Positions 34,809-43,800 of a stretch of DNA of 64,000 bases are shown piece by piece. Each line of letters begins with the position of its first letter. The stretch's first letter is position 1. This DNA comes from Micromonospora qiuiae (GTDB lineage Bacteria > Actinomycetota > Actinomycetes > Mycobacteriales > Micromonosporaceae). Position numbers and translations under genes: made by a program. The stretch is taken from contig NZ_BOPC01000003.1 in NCBI RefSeq assembly GCF_016863555.1, forward strand, positions 23,601 through 87,600, given 5' to 3'. The notes under the pieces are model-generated. The model was given only the letters and a program-made list of their open reading frames with translations. It did no database searches and was not told the DNA's origin.

Positions 34809-36049
34809 GCCGCGATCACCTCCGTCTCGGGAAGCGACGGTAACGGTAGCCGCGCGTGCACCTGCCAGCCGCCGGCCAGGCGGGGACCGGCGGTGAGGCT
34901 GCCGCCGTACACCGACACCCGTTCCCGCATGCCGACCAGGCCGTGACCGCCGGGCGGCGCCGCGGCGACCGGCCCGCCGCCCCGGCCGTCGTCGACCACC
35001 CGCAGCTCGACGGCGTCGGCGCCGTGCGTCAGGGTCACCTCCACGCCGGCGCCCACTCCGGCGTGCTTGAGCGCGTTGGTCAGCGCCTCCTGCACGAGCC
35101 GGTAGACGGTCAGTTCCAAGGCCGTGGGCAGCGGGACCGTGCTGCCGCTCATCGTGTAGCCGACCTGCAGCCCGGCGTCGCGAAAACGGTCCAGCAGGGC
35201 GGGCAGTTCGGCCACGGTGGGACGCCGGTGGGAGGGTTCGGGAGCCGGTCCCACCGGTGCCCCAGCCGGGTCGGGCGTGCGCGGCTCGCTCTCCGGCTCC
35301 GGCGGGCCCGGCTCGCGCAGCACGCCCACCAGCCGGCGCATGTCCGCCAGGGCCTGCCGGCCGGTGTCCGCCACGACTCTGACCGCGTTGCGGGCCGTCT
35401 CCGGACTCTTGTCGATCATGTAGCGGGCCCCGTCCGCCTGGACGATCATGACGGCCATGCTGTGTGCCACCACGTCGTGCAGTTCCCGGGCGATCCGGGT
35501 GCGCTCCTCGGCCACCGCCGCCCGCGCCTCGGCCTCGCGTTCCCGTTCCAGGGTCGCCGCCCGCTCCTCCAGGCTGAGCACGTACAGCCGGCGGGTGCGC
35601 ACGTTCAACGCCGCCAGCCAGACCGCCCCGGTGACCAGACCGTAGTAGATGGCGGTGTGGTACCAGGGGCCCTGCGCAGGGCTCTGCAGCGCGGCGAGCA
35701 CCACCCCGATCGCGGCGAGAATCCCGGCGAGCACCCCGGCGAGCAGTCGGTCGGCGTACTTGACCACGCCGTAGAGGGCGATCAGCACCGCCACGTCGTA
35801 CGCCAACGGCCCCCACCCGAGGAGGACCTGGACGAACGCGAGCACCCCCACGACGGCCGTCACCGCCACCGGCCGGGACCGGCGGAACAGCAGGGCCAGC
35901 GCCATCGCCACACCCATGGCGCTGGACCACCAGCCGCCCGGCGCGGCAACCGCCGACGCCAGGCCGAACAGCACCACCATGCCGCTGACGGCGACGTCGA
36001 ACACGACGCTGTGCAGCGGCCGCCGCGAAAGTCTCCCTCTCATCGCCAC
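34805..36049 (-). CDS. Sensor histidine kinase (HisKA_3 type, NarX/DesK-like)
   Basis: 414 residues. The N-terminal half has five or six short membrane helices with almost no extracellular loops, typical of kinases that sense the membrane itself. The dimerisation domain carries the phosphoacceptor His in RTRIARELHDVVAHSMAVMIVQADG. The ATP-binding domain has the N box VQEALTNALKHAG and G box VDDGRGGGP ... GGHGLVGMRERV. An acidic Pro-rich insert (PPEPESEPRTPDPAGAP) separates the two. The 56-bp dispersed repeat lies 12 bases upstream of its start codon. Confidence 0.93.
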   Translation of the reverse strand: MAMRGRLSRRPLHSVVFDVAVSGMVVLFGLASAVAAPGGWWSSAMGVAMALALLFRRSRPVAVTAVVGVLAFVQVLLGWGPLAYDVAVLIALYGVVKYADRLLAGVLAGILAAIGVVLAALQSPAQGPWYHTAIYYGLVTGAVWLAALNVRTRRLYVLSLEERAATLEREREAEARAAVAEERTRIARELHDVVAHSMAVMIVQADGARYMIDKSPETARNAVRVVADTGRQALADMRRLVGVLREPGPPEPESEPRTPDPAGAPVGPAPEPSHRRPTVAELPALLDRFRDAGLQVGYTMSGSTVPLPTALELTVYRLVQEALTNALKHAGVGAGVEVTLTHGADAVELRVVDDGRGGGPVAAAPPGGHGLVGMRERVSVYGGSLTAGPRLAGGWQVHARLPLPSLPETEVIAA

Positions 36050-36060
36050 CCAGGCTAGGT

Positions 36061-36116
36061 GTAAGGAGGGGTCCCCTGTTAACGCCTGTTGTATAGCAAG
36101 GGCCCCTTATTAACAC
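36061..36116 (-). repeat. Dispersed 56-bp GTTAAC/GGGGCCCC element, copy 1
   Basis: It contains two TTAA(C) cores beside GGGGCCCC-like palindromes (GGTCCCCTGTTAACG and GGGCCCCTTATTAAC). The reverse complement of 56705-56760 aligns to it over the full 56 bases without gaps, with about 45 identities. It sits between the histidine kinase start and the AsnB gene end, so the kinase promoter or leader must overlap or lie beyond it. Confidence 0.75.
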
Positions 36117-36155
36117 AGCGGGCTGGACGATGACATGCAACGAGTACCACGTTGA

Positions 36156-37775
36156 TCAACGCGGCGGGGCGGGGAACGGGGCCTCGTCGCCCCGCGTGCG
36201 GCGCGGCGAGATCAGCCGACGCACCATCGGGACGGCGTTCCACCGGGCCGCGCCCACCAGGTCACGGGCATGCTCCAGCACCGTGTAGTCCCCCCGGGCC
36301 CGGCCGGCGGCGATCGCGGCATCCAGGTCGTTGTCGCAGCGCATCAGCACGCTGTCGAAGTCGCGGCGCACCGGCTCCAGCAGGTGGTAGCCGAACGAAC
36401 GGTGCATCCGGGCGAAGAACGGCTTGTACAGCCGGGCCCGCTCGTGCAGCCCCGAGGAGTACGACATCGGATTCTTCGCCCGACGCCGGACGTAGTCGGG
36501 CAGCAGGTCGGCGAAGGCGCGGCGGACGATCCACTTCTCCTGGCCGTCGCGCATCTTCAGCTCGATCGGCAGCCGCATCGCCAGCTCGACCAGGGCCAGG
36601 TCCAGGAAGGGCACCCGAGTCTCCACACCGAAGGCCATGCTGGTCCGGTCGACCCGCTGCAACTCCGTACGGCAGAGGTTTCGGATCTTGTGCAGGAACA
36701 GCCGGCGGGACGCCTCGGGCCCGACCTCGTGGTACATCGGGTAGCCGCCGAACAGCTCGTCCGAGCCGTCGCCGGTGAGCGCGACCTTGACACCGAGCTC
36801 CCCCAGCCGGCGAAAGATCGGCACCGACACCACCGCGTTGATGATGTCGCCGTACTCGGTCAGCTCGGAGATCCGGATCGCCTCCCGGACGTCGGCCAGC
36901 CGGATGTCGCGCGGTCGCAGCTCGATCACCTCGTGCGGCACGCCGAGTTCCCGCGTCAGCCGCCGGGCGTACGCCACGTCGGGGCTTTCCGCCACCCCGA
37001 CCGTGACCGCGACGCAGTCCGGGTGCAGCTGGGCCGCGTGCAGCAGCGCCAGCGAGCTGTCCAGCCCGCCGGAGAGCACCACGCCCACGGTGAGGTCGGT
37101 GTCCAGCCGCACCCGGATGCTGTCGGTGAGGGTGGTACGGACGAGCAGGGCGGCCTCGTCCGGATCCTCCACCATCGGCGCCGACGCGCCAAGGGAGAGC
37201 AGGTCCACGTACGGGCGCAACTGGACCTGCCCGTCCTCGTCGGCCCAGCCGTGATGTCCTGGAGGCACCTCGACCACCGGCGCTCTGACCCCGACCAACG
37301 CCTTGACCTCGCTGGCCAGATGCAGGCATCCCGGGGTTCGCGACCAGTACAGCGGCTTGACCCCGAGCGGATCCCGCACCAGGTACACCCGGCGGGTGGC
37401 CCGTTCCACGATGGCGAAGGCGTACTCGCCACGCAGCCGGTTCACCATCCGCTCGCCCCACTCGGCGAATGCGGCGAGCACCACCTCGGTGTCACTGGCG
37501 CTGCGGAAGCGGTGGCCCAGGTCGCTCAGCTCCGCGCGCAACTCGTGATGGTTGAAAACCTCGCCGTTGTAGCAGAGCAGCCAGCGTTCGTCGGCCGAGA
37601 GCCAGGGCTGTACCGCCCGTTCCCGGTCCACCACCGGCAGCCGCCGGGTGCCGGCGAGCAGGCCCGTCTCGCACCGCGTCTCGGTGACCTCGCCGCGCGG
37701 GGCGAGCGTGCCGAGCATCCGCCGGAAGATCGCCGGGTCGGCCTCCGGACCGAGGCTGAGCACGATCCCGCACAT
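36156..37775 (-). CDS. AsnB-type glutamine-hydrolysing amidotransferase (asparagine synthetase family)
   Basis: 539 residues starting MCGIVLSLG, so Cys2 is the glutaminase nucleophile; LLCYNGEVFNHHELR and SDTEVVLAAF complete the amidotransferase domain. The synthetase domain has the ATP pyrophosphatase motif VVLSGGLDSSLALL and ALTGDGSDELFGGYPMYHE. It starts 3 bp after the end of the M15-like gene, so both come from one transcript. Family members include true asparagine synthetases and LtsA-like enzymes that amidate peptidoglycan diaminopimelate in Corynebacteriales. The peptidase-like neighbour favours a cell-wall or secondary-metabolite substrate over housekeeping asparagine, but this is inference. 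Confidence 0.88.
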   Translation of the reverse strand: MCGIVLSLGPEADPAIFRRMLGTLAPRGEVTETRCETGLLAGTRRLPVVDRERAVQPWLSADERWLLCYNGEVFNHHELRAELSDLGHRFRSASDTEVVLAAFAEWGERMVNRLRGEYAFAIVERATRRVYLVRDPLGVKPLYWSRTPGCLHLASEVKALVGVRAPVVEVPPGHHGWADEDGQVQLRPYVDLLSLGASAPMVEDPDEAALLVRTTLTDSIRVRLDTDLTVGVVLSGGLDSSLALLHAAQLHPDCVAVTVGVAESPDVAYARRLTRELGVPHEVIELRPRDIRLADVREAIRISELTEYGDIINAVVSVPIFRRLGELGVKVALTGDGSDELFGGYPMYHEVGPEASRRLFLHKIRNLCRTELQRVDRTSMAFGVETRVPFLDLALVELAMRLPIELKMRDGQEKWIVRRAFADLLPDYVRRRAKNPMSYSSGLHERARLYKPFFARMHRSFGYHLLEPVRRDFDSVLMRCDNDLDAAIAAGRARGDYTVLEHARDLVGAARWNAVPMVRRLISPRRTRGDEAPFPAPPR

Positions 37776-37778
37776 CGT

Positions 37779-38747
37779 TCAGCTCCCCATCTCGGCTTCG
37801 TACGCCCGACGCAGCCGCAGGGTCGCGGCCGGGGCGAGACAGACGTGCCAGGCCTGGCCCTCGTCGATCACGTTGAGCTCACCGGCCCGCTGCCGCTTCA
37901 GCAGCAGCTCGGCCAGGACGTCCCGGGCGCCGAAGCGGCGATACCAGGCCATTTCCACGTCCACCGCCCAACCCAGGCAGTGGCCGCTCGGCACCATCGC
38001 CGCGTACCCGAGGCGCCGCAACCGGTACTGGTGCTCGGCACTGCGGACCAAACTGGTGACCCAGAGTGGCGGCGTGCCCGCCGGTGCGGCGGCGGCGAAC
38101 TCGCGGCTGACGTCGTTGAGCAGGGCGACCACCTCCCGGCGGGCCCGACGGAAGAGCAGGCCGGCGGTGCGCGGCGTGGCGTCCGGCAGCACCCGGCGGC
38201 GCAGCGCGCGTACGCCCCGGCCGACGATCGTGCGGGGCTGCTCGGTGTAGCGGAAGCGCAGCAGTCTCCGGCGTCGCAGCCACTCCAGGTCGACCAGTTC
38301 CGGGCTGTGGTGCACGTCGGCGTCGGTGCGGAACGTGGCCGCGTCCCGCCACCACATCACGTCGATACGCGACAGCAGGTAGATGCGGACGAGCGCGGTC
38401 AGGTCGCTGGCCGAACTGCGGGCGTTGGGCCGGTACCGGGCCATCTCCAGCAGCAGGGTCTCCCGGGCGCCGACCAGCCCCTGCGCGGTGGCGTCGAGCA
38501 CCGCGGCGATCGCCGGTTCCCGCAGCCGCTGGTCGATCAGCACCTGGCGGGCCCTGGCACTGCCCGTCCCGGCGAACGCGCCCACCTCGACCAGCAGGTC
38601 GGCCACGGCGTCGCGGTAGGCGTCCAGGTCCGGTTCGACGGCGGGCGCCAGGTGAGGCGGCCGGGACGGGGCGCGGCGGCGGGCCGGTGCAGCGTGCGGG
38701 ACGACAGGGCCCGGCTGGGACCTCGGGCTTCGACTGGGCACACGCAT
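37779..38747 (-). CDS. M15-peptidase-like protein (DUF5715-like) coupled to AsnB
   Basis: 322 residues, ATG at 38747 after GAGAGGA. The first ~200 residues are helical and Arg-rich with no known motif. The C-terminal ~100 residues read TSLVRSAEHQYRLRRLGYA, then PSGHCLGWAVDVEM and NVIDEGQAWHVCL. This is the zinc-ligand pattern SxHxxGxAxD...ExxxWH of D-Ala-D-Ala carboxypeptidases of the M15/VanY fold. A clear signal peptide is absent, though the N-terminus is very basic. Upstream of it on the minus strand is a GTCAC-N5-GTGAC dyad. It may trim or modify a peptide that AsnB amidates. Confidence 0.7.
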   Translation of the reverse strand: MRVPSRSPRSQPGPVVPHAAPARRRAPSRPPHLAPAVEPDLDAYRDAVADLLVEVGAFAGTGSARARQVLIDQRLREPAIAAVLDATAQGLVGARETLLLEMARYRPNARSSASDLTALVRIYLLSRIDVMWWRDAATFRTDADVHHSPELVDLEWLRRRRLLRFRYTEQPRTIVGRGVRALRRRVLPDATPRTAGLLFRRARREVVALLNDVSREFAAAAPAGTPPLWVTSLVRSAEHQYRLRRLGYAAMVPSGHCLGWAVDVEMAWYRRFGARDVLAELLLKRQRAGELNVIDEGQAWHVCLAPAATLRLRRAYEAEMGS

Positions 38748-38876
38748 GGTCGGGTCCTCTCTCCCGTCGCGACATCACGGCGTACGTCACCCTCTGTGAC
38801 ACCGTAATCACGCGGACCGGGAGAAGTCCGAACAATCTTCCTGTCTTCCCCGCAAGAGGTCAGAACGGCGCTCCCC

Positions 38877-38953
38877 GGCCCCCGGCCCCCGGCCCCCGGC
38901 CCCCGGCCCCCGGCCCCCGGCCCCCGGCCCCCGGCCCCCGGCCCCCGGCCCCC
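38877..38953 (+). repeat. Perfect heptamer tandem repeat (GGCCCCC)x11
   Basis: Eleven uninterrupted copies of GGCCCCC run directly into the left edge of the 70-bp palindrome at 38956. Such a tract is prone to slippage and to secondary structure. It lies 130 bases upstream of the M15-like gene start, so length changes could alter that promoter. Confidence 0.9.
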
Positions 38954-38955
38954 GG

Positions 38956-39025
38956 CGATCTTGCACTTTCGGTCGCCTGTATGCCCTACTTCAGGGCTTT
39001 TACGGCGACGAAAAGTGCAAGATCG
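38956..39025 (+). repeat. Dispersed 70-bp palindromic element, copy B
   Basis: Same length as copy A at 3276 and opposite in orientation. The arms CGATCTTGCACTTTCGGTCG and CGACGAAAAGTGCAAGATCG are near-perfect complements. In the centre CCCTACTTCAGGG forms a second small stem-loop. It separates the heptamer tract from a truncated surface-protein pseudogene, whose coding similarity ends close to its right edge. Confidence 0.8.
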
Positions 39026-39096
39026 CCGGGGTGGTGGGCAGGGTGGGACGTGGTGGGGCGGGTGCGCCCCCACCGGGGTGTCGGGGTCCTAGCCGG

Positions 39097-39561
39097 GGTC
39101 CACTGTTGTTCCGGATCCGGATCTTGCCCTCGGTGCGGACCTTGGTGATGGCGAGGCTGCTCCGGGCGACCTGGCCGGTGCTGTAGTTCGTCACCGAGGC
39201 GCTGCTCGTGCTCGCCCCGTGCGGCCAGACCGTCAGGAAGCCATTGCTGCTCGCACCCGGCCGTCGGCGGGCAGCTTCACGCTCATTCCCATCGACGTCG
39301 TACCGACCTGGTAGTCCAGGGTGTCACGGCGCTGGCCTGGTTCGCCGGCGCGACGGTCACGTGACTCATCGTGGTCGCACCCGTCACCGCCAGGTCGATC
39401 ATCGCCGCCGTCGCGCCGGCCGGGGCGATCCCCCCGGTCAGCGTGACGGTACGGGTGCCGCCGCTGGCGCCGATCGGCCCGGTGCTGGTGCCGATGCCGC
39501 TACGGGTGTCGATGAGCCAATCGGCCACATCGTAATGCGAGCATGTCAAATCCCTCCCTCA
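39097..39561 (-). pseudogene. Frameshifted fragment of a secreted repeat protein
   Basis: Three frames must be joined. The first gives ADWLIDTRSGIGTSTGP followed by VTLTGGIAPAGATAAMIDLAVTG and HVTVAPANQASAVT. A shift then gives LDYQVGTTSMGMSVKLPADG. A second shift gives FLTVWPHGASTSSASVTNYSTGQ and VRTEGKIRIRNNSG. LLDTRSG-, VTVWPxG- and KIRIRNNSG-type strings belong to a beta-rich repeat found at the C-termini of many secreted actinobacterial hydrolases. Both ends are missing. Apart from this fragment and the repeats, the 38748-39601 stretch has no intact gene. Confidence 0.7.
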
Positions 39562-39601
39562 GATTTTTGCGCGGCTGGTGATCCCGAATGTCGAGGCCGG
39601 A

Positions 39602-40108
39602 TCACCATCGGCACTCGTAGCGAAACTGAGACCCCTCGCCGACCTCCACATAACCCATCGCCGACAAGGTACGGCCATCCGCCGGCCGGGCGGCGAAGGC
39701 AATCAGCGGTTCCCCGTACCGTCCGAAGACGCTCGCGACAGCGTTGAACTCCGCACCGGGTTCCAGTTTCAGCAACTCCGCGCTGCGCCACAGCAGCGCG
39801 AGAACGATGACCACATCACGAGCGTCTTCATTGGCTGCCATCAGGACCGCGGCGCGGATCCCGGCCCTCAAATACCGTGGCGCGTCCAGTCTTACGGCAA
39901 GCGCGGCGGCACGTTGCACGTACGGACTCAGAACCGTTTCCTCCATGGCCGCCAGTGATCGTGCAGCCGCCTCGACCGCCAAGCGGTCACGCAGCGCCTC
40001 GACGAGTCCGGTGATCCGCTCGTCCCGCTCTGATGGCATCGGCATCCGGAGGTACTCCTCACGCGGCCTGAAGCGCAGCACGTCGGCGAAGTGAGTTGAT
40101 TTCACCAT
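39602..40108 (-). CDS. Hypothetical cytosolic protein in the Rhs downstream stack (possible orphan immunity protein)
   Basis: 168 residues. I do not recognise a family. The body is helical (RITGLVEALRDRLAVEAAARSLAAMEETV, then AGIRAAVLMAANEDARDVVIVLALLWRSAELL), followed by a beta-rich end (EFNAVASVFGRYGEPLIAFAARPADG). It is acidic, with no signal peptide. The gene overlaps the small upstream frame by 50 bases and follows the Rhs toxin in the same direction. Position and size fit the orphan immunity genes that accumulate behind polymorphic toxins. The start (40108) may be later at one of the Met codons near residue 22. Confidence 0.6.
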   Translation of the reverse strand: MVKSTHFADVLRFRPREEYLRMPMPSERDERITGLVEALRDRLAVEAAARSLAAMEETVLSPYVQRAAALAVRLDAPRYLRAGIRAAVLMAANEDARDVVIVLALLWRSAELLKLEPGAEFNAVASVFGRYGEPLIAFAARPADGRTLSAMGYVEVGEGSQFRYECRW

Positions 40109-40283
40109 CAGCGCCTCCGTCCAACTCTCTGGCGATCACCACCTGACTGTGACCAACGGCAGGGGCCGCAGCGATGGGAAAGCAGTGCTCCTTGGATCCA
40201 GCGACTGTACTGAGATCCACAGCAAGTCCAGCCAGGTCAGGCGGCAGCAAACCAAGCATGTTGGATTGAGCTTCGCTTGCCAT
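40059..40283 (-). CDS. Small hypothetical protein in the Rhs downstream stack
   Basis: 74 residues from the ATG at 40283. The longer frame to 40469 is probably not coding, and the nearest Shine-Dalgarno-like GGAG is 13 bases away, which is weak. The sequence (MLGLLPPDLAGLAVDLSTVAGS, then VGHSQVVIARELDGGADGEI) shows no known motif and no membrane segment. It lies between two better-supported small genes and overlaps the next one. It may be a real gene, a remnant of a longer one, or chance. Confidence 0.35.
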   Translation of the reverse strand: MASEAQSNMLGLLPPDLAGLAVDLSTVAGSKEHCFPIAAAPAVGHSQVVIARELDGGADGEINSLRRRAALQAA

Positions 40284-40422
40284 GGTTACTTCAATTCTCC
40301 GGCCAAAAAATCGTCCGCCCTCGAACCATTCACAGACGCCGGGAAGCTGCACGGGTAGGAATCTCGTCACCTCCCTACGTTGAGTAGCGCCGTGGCCGCA
40401 CGAACGACCATCGGTGGGTCCA

Positions 40423-40887
40423 TTAATCAGCGAGCCCGAGGCGCATTCGGTAGGTGCACATCCGCTCACTTAGGGCTGCCCGCGCATCCGGTTCGTCGTC
40501 GAGTACCACGAGAGGTGAGTCACCAGTGGCGCAGATGCCGTATATCTGGTCAGCGACGCTTTCGGTCAGAATGTGGTCGAAGTGGAACGAGCCTTCGAAC
40601 GCAAACCAAGCCACCGAGCCAGCACGCTCGCATGCCATACGCAAACAGGACTCCAAGTGTTGCTGGAGACCCACAGGCATGGTCTCGAACTCGAAATCAT
40701 ACTCACAGACCGGCGGCAAGTTAGGTTCAGGACGGTCATCCTCCAGGCAGTAAGTCTTGGTCCGCCTTGGAACATCATCCCCCCATGCCATTGCGAAGTC
40801 GGGAGCCTCCTGGACTGCGGGAATGACGAAAAGGCTGACTACCGGAGCGGTTCCGTCCCAACAAATCGCATCCAATACCCGACTCAC
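40423..40887 (-). CDS. Putative immunity protein, translationally coupled to the Rhs toxin
   Basis: 154 residues from the GTG at 40887, whose GTGA contains the TGA stop of the Rhs gene; a GTG at 40899 would add four residues. The protein is acidic (RTKTYCLEDDRPEPNLPPVCEYDFEFE, EGSFHFDHILTE, VVLDDEPDARAALSERM) and cytosolic, as expected for a protein that must neutralise a basic nuclease-like domain. No known immunity family was recognised. The 4-bp coupling directly behind a toxin domain is the classic toxin-immunity arrangement. The function is inferred from position. Confidence 0.65.
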   Translation of the reverse strand: MSRVLDAICWDGTAPVVSLFVIPAVQEAPDFAMAWGDDVPRRTKTYCLEDDRPEPNLPPVCEYDFEFETMPVGLQQHLESCLRMACERAGSVAWFAFEGSFHFDHILTESVADQIYGICATGDSPLVVLDDEPDARAALSERMCTYRMRLGLAD

Positions 40888-43800
40888 CCTAGGCCCCACT
40901 TAACCATGTTCTCCGGGCTCGGCACCAACGCGGACAACACGTTGCCCTGATAGGGGCCCTCCTTCGCCACGAACGCGACGACGGTGCGACCATCAACTTC
41001 CCCGGCAAAAGCCCGAGAGCGAGTTCCACCGATCTTCCAATCGAAGGTCTTGCTCGGGCTCGTCAACACTGGGGACAGCTTCTCCTGGAAGATTGCAGCC
41101 TTACTCGCGACGCTGCCCTTATTCGGAATTATTCCTTCATCGATCAGGTGACGCATTGCATGGCCACCCCCACCGCGCATGTTCTCGAAGGCAGAACCGA
41201 CCGCATCATCTGCGAAGCCAATGGCACCACCGCAGTTGTGTACGAGGACCGGCGTGTTGCCGGCTACCACATAGTACGTGTGGAGCTCGTCGACGGTGAG
41301 GTTGTGGACCTGCTGTTGCTCGGTCCACTTCCGGACGGCCACCACCGAGGCGGGGCGGTGGTCGGCGGTCTCGAAGACGTACCCGGGCCGCAGGTCCTTC
41401 GCGTCGACCCAGCGGCCCTCGCTCGCCACCCAGAACGGGTGCTTGTCGGTGGCCGTGAGCTGGCCGGTCCGGTCGCCCTTGTCGCCGTCGGTGTCGACGG
41501 TGATCTCGATCAGATTCTTGTTGCCCGAGCCGACGATCAGGGCCGTGACCGCTCGGACCGCGGTCTTGCCAGTGGTCGGATCGGTGGCGATCACCTTGTC
41601 GCCGACCTTGACCTCGTCGATGCGCTTGCGGCTGCCGTTGGCCATCAGCACCCGGGTCTCCGGGGTGAAGCTGTTGCTGCCGCAGCCCTTACCGAGCAGG
41701 CCACGACCGATGCTGCGCGCCTCGCCCATGCCGGCGCTGACAGCCTTGCCGCCGGCGGCCCGCAGGCCACCGCCCAGCGCCCGCACACCCGCGCCGAGCG
41801 CCTGGCCCGCGATGGAGCCCAGGGCGCCGCCGAGGGCGCCGGTCAGGCCGCCGATCGCGGTGGTGCCGAGTAGGTCCAGTCCCCGCTTGCCGTTCATGTA
41901 GCCGGTGACCGCCGAGCCGACCGCGCCGGCCAGGGCGCCGCAGCCCACCGCGCCGACGCCGGTCCAGCCGACCGCCGCGCCGCAGCCGAGGCCGACGACG
42001 GCGCCGACCGCGAAGCCGGCGATCTCGGCGGCGTGGTCCTCGACGAACTGGGTCGCCTTGTCCCACATCTCGCTGGCACCCTCGACCAGCGGGGCGAGTT
42101 TCTCCGCCGCCGCGAGCATGAGGTTCTGCCGGAACTTGTCCGGATCCTTGATCGCCTGCGCGGTGACCGCGACGACGCTCGCCGCCACCTTGACCCCGGC
42201 CGAGACCACCTTGGCCGCCGCCATCAGCGGTTTCGTCAGCGCCTTGACCACCGGCAGCTTGGTGAACTGGACAAGCTTCTTCTGCGCCGCCTTCGCGGCC
42301 TGAGTGACCTTGACCTTGATCTGGTGGGCTACGGCGCGGGCCTGTTGTTTCGCCCAGTCCCCGAGTCTGCCGTCCCGGTACGCCTGGTAGCCCTCCATCA
42401 CCTTGTTCTTGACCCGGTCGATCTGCTGGCCGGCCCAGTTCTTCGCCTTGTCGACCGCAGACATCCCGGTGTCCCACAGGCGTTTGCCCAGGTTCGCCAG
42501 GCTGTTCCACGCGCGACTCGCCCCGCTTTTGAGGGAGTTCCATTGCTGGCCGAGCCACTGTGCGCCGCGGTTCAACTGGTGGCTGACGTACCGGGTGCCC
42601 TGGTCCCACTTGTCGGCGACCCACCGGCCGGCGCTCCTTGCCCACTTCGGCCAGTGGCCGTCGGGGTCGTCGAAGTCGAGCGGGGCGCCGGCACCGTAGG
42701 TGTACCGGTTGGCGAGGATCGACTCGCCCCCGGTGTAGGTGACGCTGTCCCGGGAGGTGAAGGTGCCGGTGCCGGGGTTGTACCAGCGCGCGCCCATGTC
42801 GACCTGGCCGGTGTCCGGATCCGTCCAGTCGCCCTGGAAGCCCAGGTTGCCGGTGTTCCCGGCGCCGCCGATCTTCTTGCCGAACGGGTCGTAGGCGGTG
42901 GAGTCGTTCAGCGCGGTCAGGCTGGTGTTGGCCGGATCGAAGGCGGCCACCACGTCGCCGTGCGCGTCGGTCAGCGACAGTCGCTCGGTGCCGCCCCGGC
43001 TGGTGGCAAGCAGTTCGCCGGCCGGCCCTCGGGCGAAGTGTTCCACCCCGTCAGCGACCACCTCGTCGCCGAGGCCGGCGTAGGTGAAGGCCATCCCGTT
43101 GCGGGACACCACCCGGTTCAGGCCGTCGTAGGCGTAGCTCTGGTCCTCGGCGGCGATCAGCCGGTCGAAGGCGTCGAAGGAGTACTCCTCGACCAGGCCG
43201 GAGCTGGTACGGCTGCGCAGCGTGCCGCGGGCGGTGTAGGCGTACGTGTAATCTCCGTCGGCCAGCAGCCGGTTGCGCTCGTCGAAGGTGGCGGTCTTCG
43301 AGCCGGCGCGGATCCGGTTGCCGCTGTCGTCCCACTCGTACTCGACGCGGCCGGTCGGGCCGGTCCACGCGGTGAGCCGCCCCGCCTTGTCGTACTCGTA
43401 GGAGTTGTTGCCGGCGCCGACCGTCCCCATGGTGTTCTTGCTGGTCAGGTGACCGTTCAGGTCGAAGCCGTAGGTGATCTGGGCGACCGTCGACCCGGCG
43501 TTGTTGCGCAGGGTGTCGCTGGTGAGCCGGCCGAAGTCGTCGTAGCCGAAGGTACGGATCCGGCCGCCGCCGTAGTCGACGGTCTTCACCTCGCCGGCCG
43601 CGTCGTAGCCCAGCTTCTGCGCCTGACCGGTGATCGAGTCGCTGATCGAGTCGAGCCGGCCCTTCACGTACCCGAAGGTGGCCGTCCCGGTCACGTCGGT
43701 CCGCTGCGTGACGAGGCCGTCGTCGTCGTAGCTGAAGCTCGCGGCACCGCCGGGGCCGGCGGCGGCGAGCAGCCCGCCCCGGTCGTTCCAGGTGTACGTG

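Noticed and set aside
38876..39025. A CRISPR array, because of the repetitive character
   Set aside because: The heptamer has no spacers, and the palindrome occurs once here. No cas gene is present in the window.
40470..40778. Extra small frames on both strands in the immunity-gene region
   Set aside because: They lack ribosome sites and lie inside the better-supported 40423-40887 gene.
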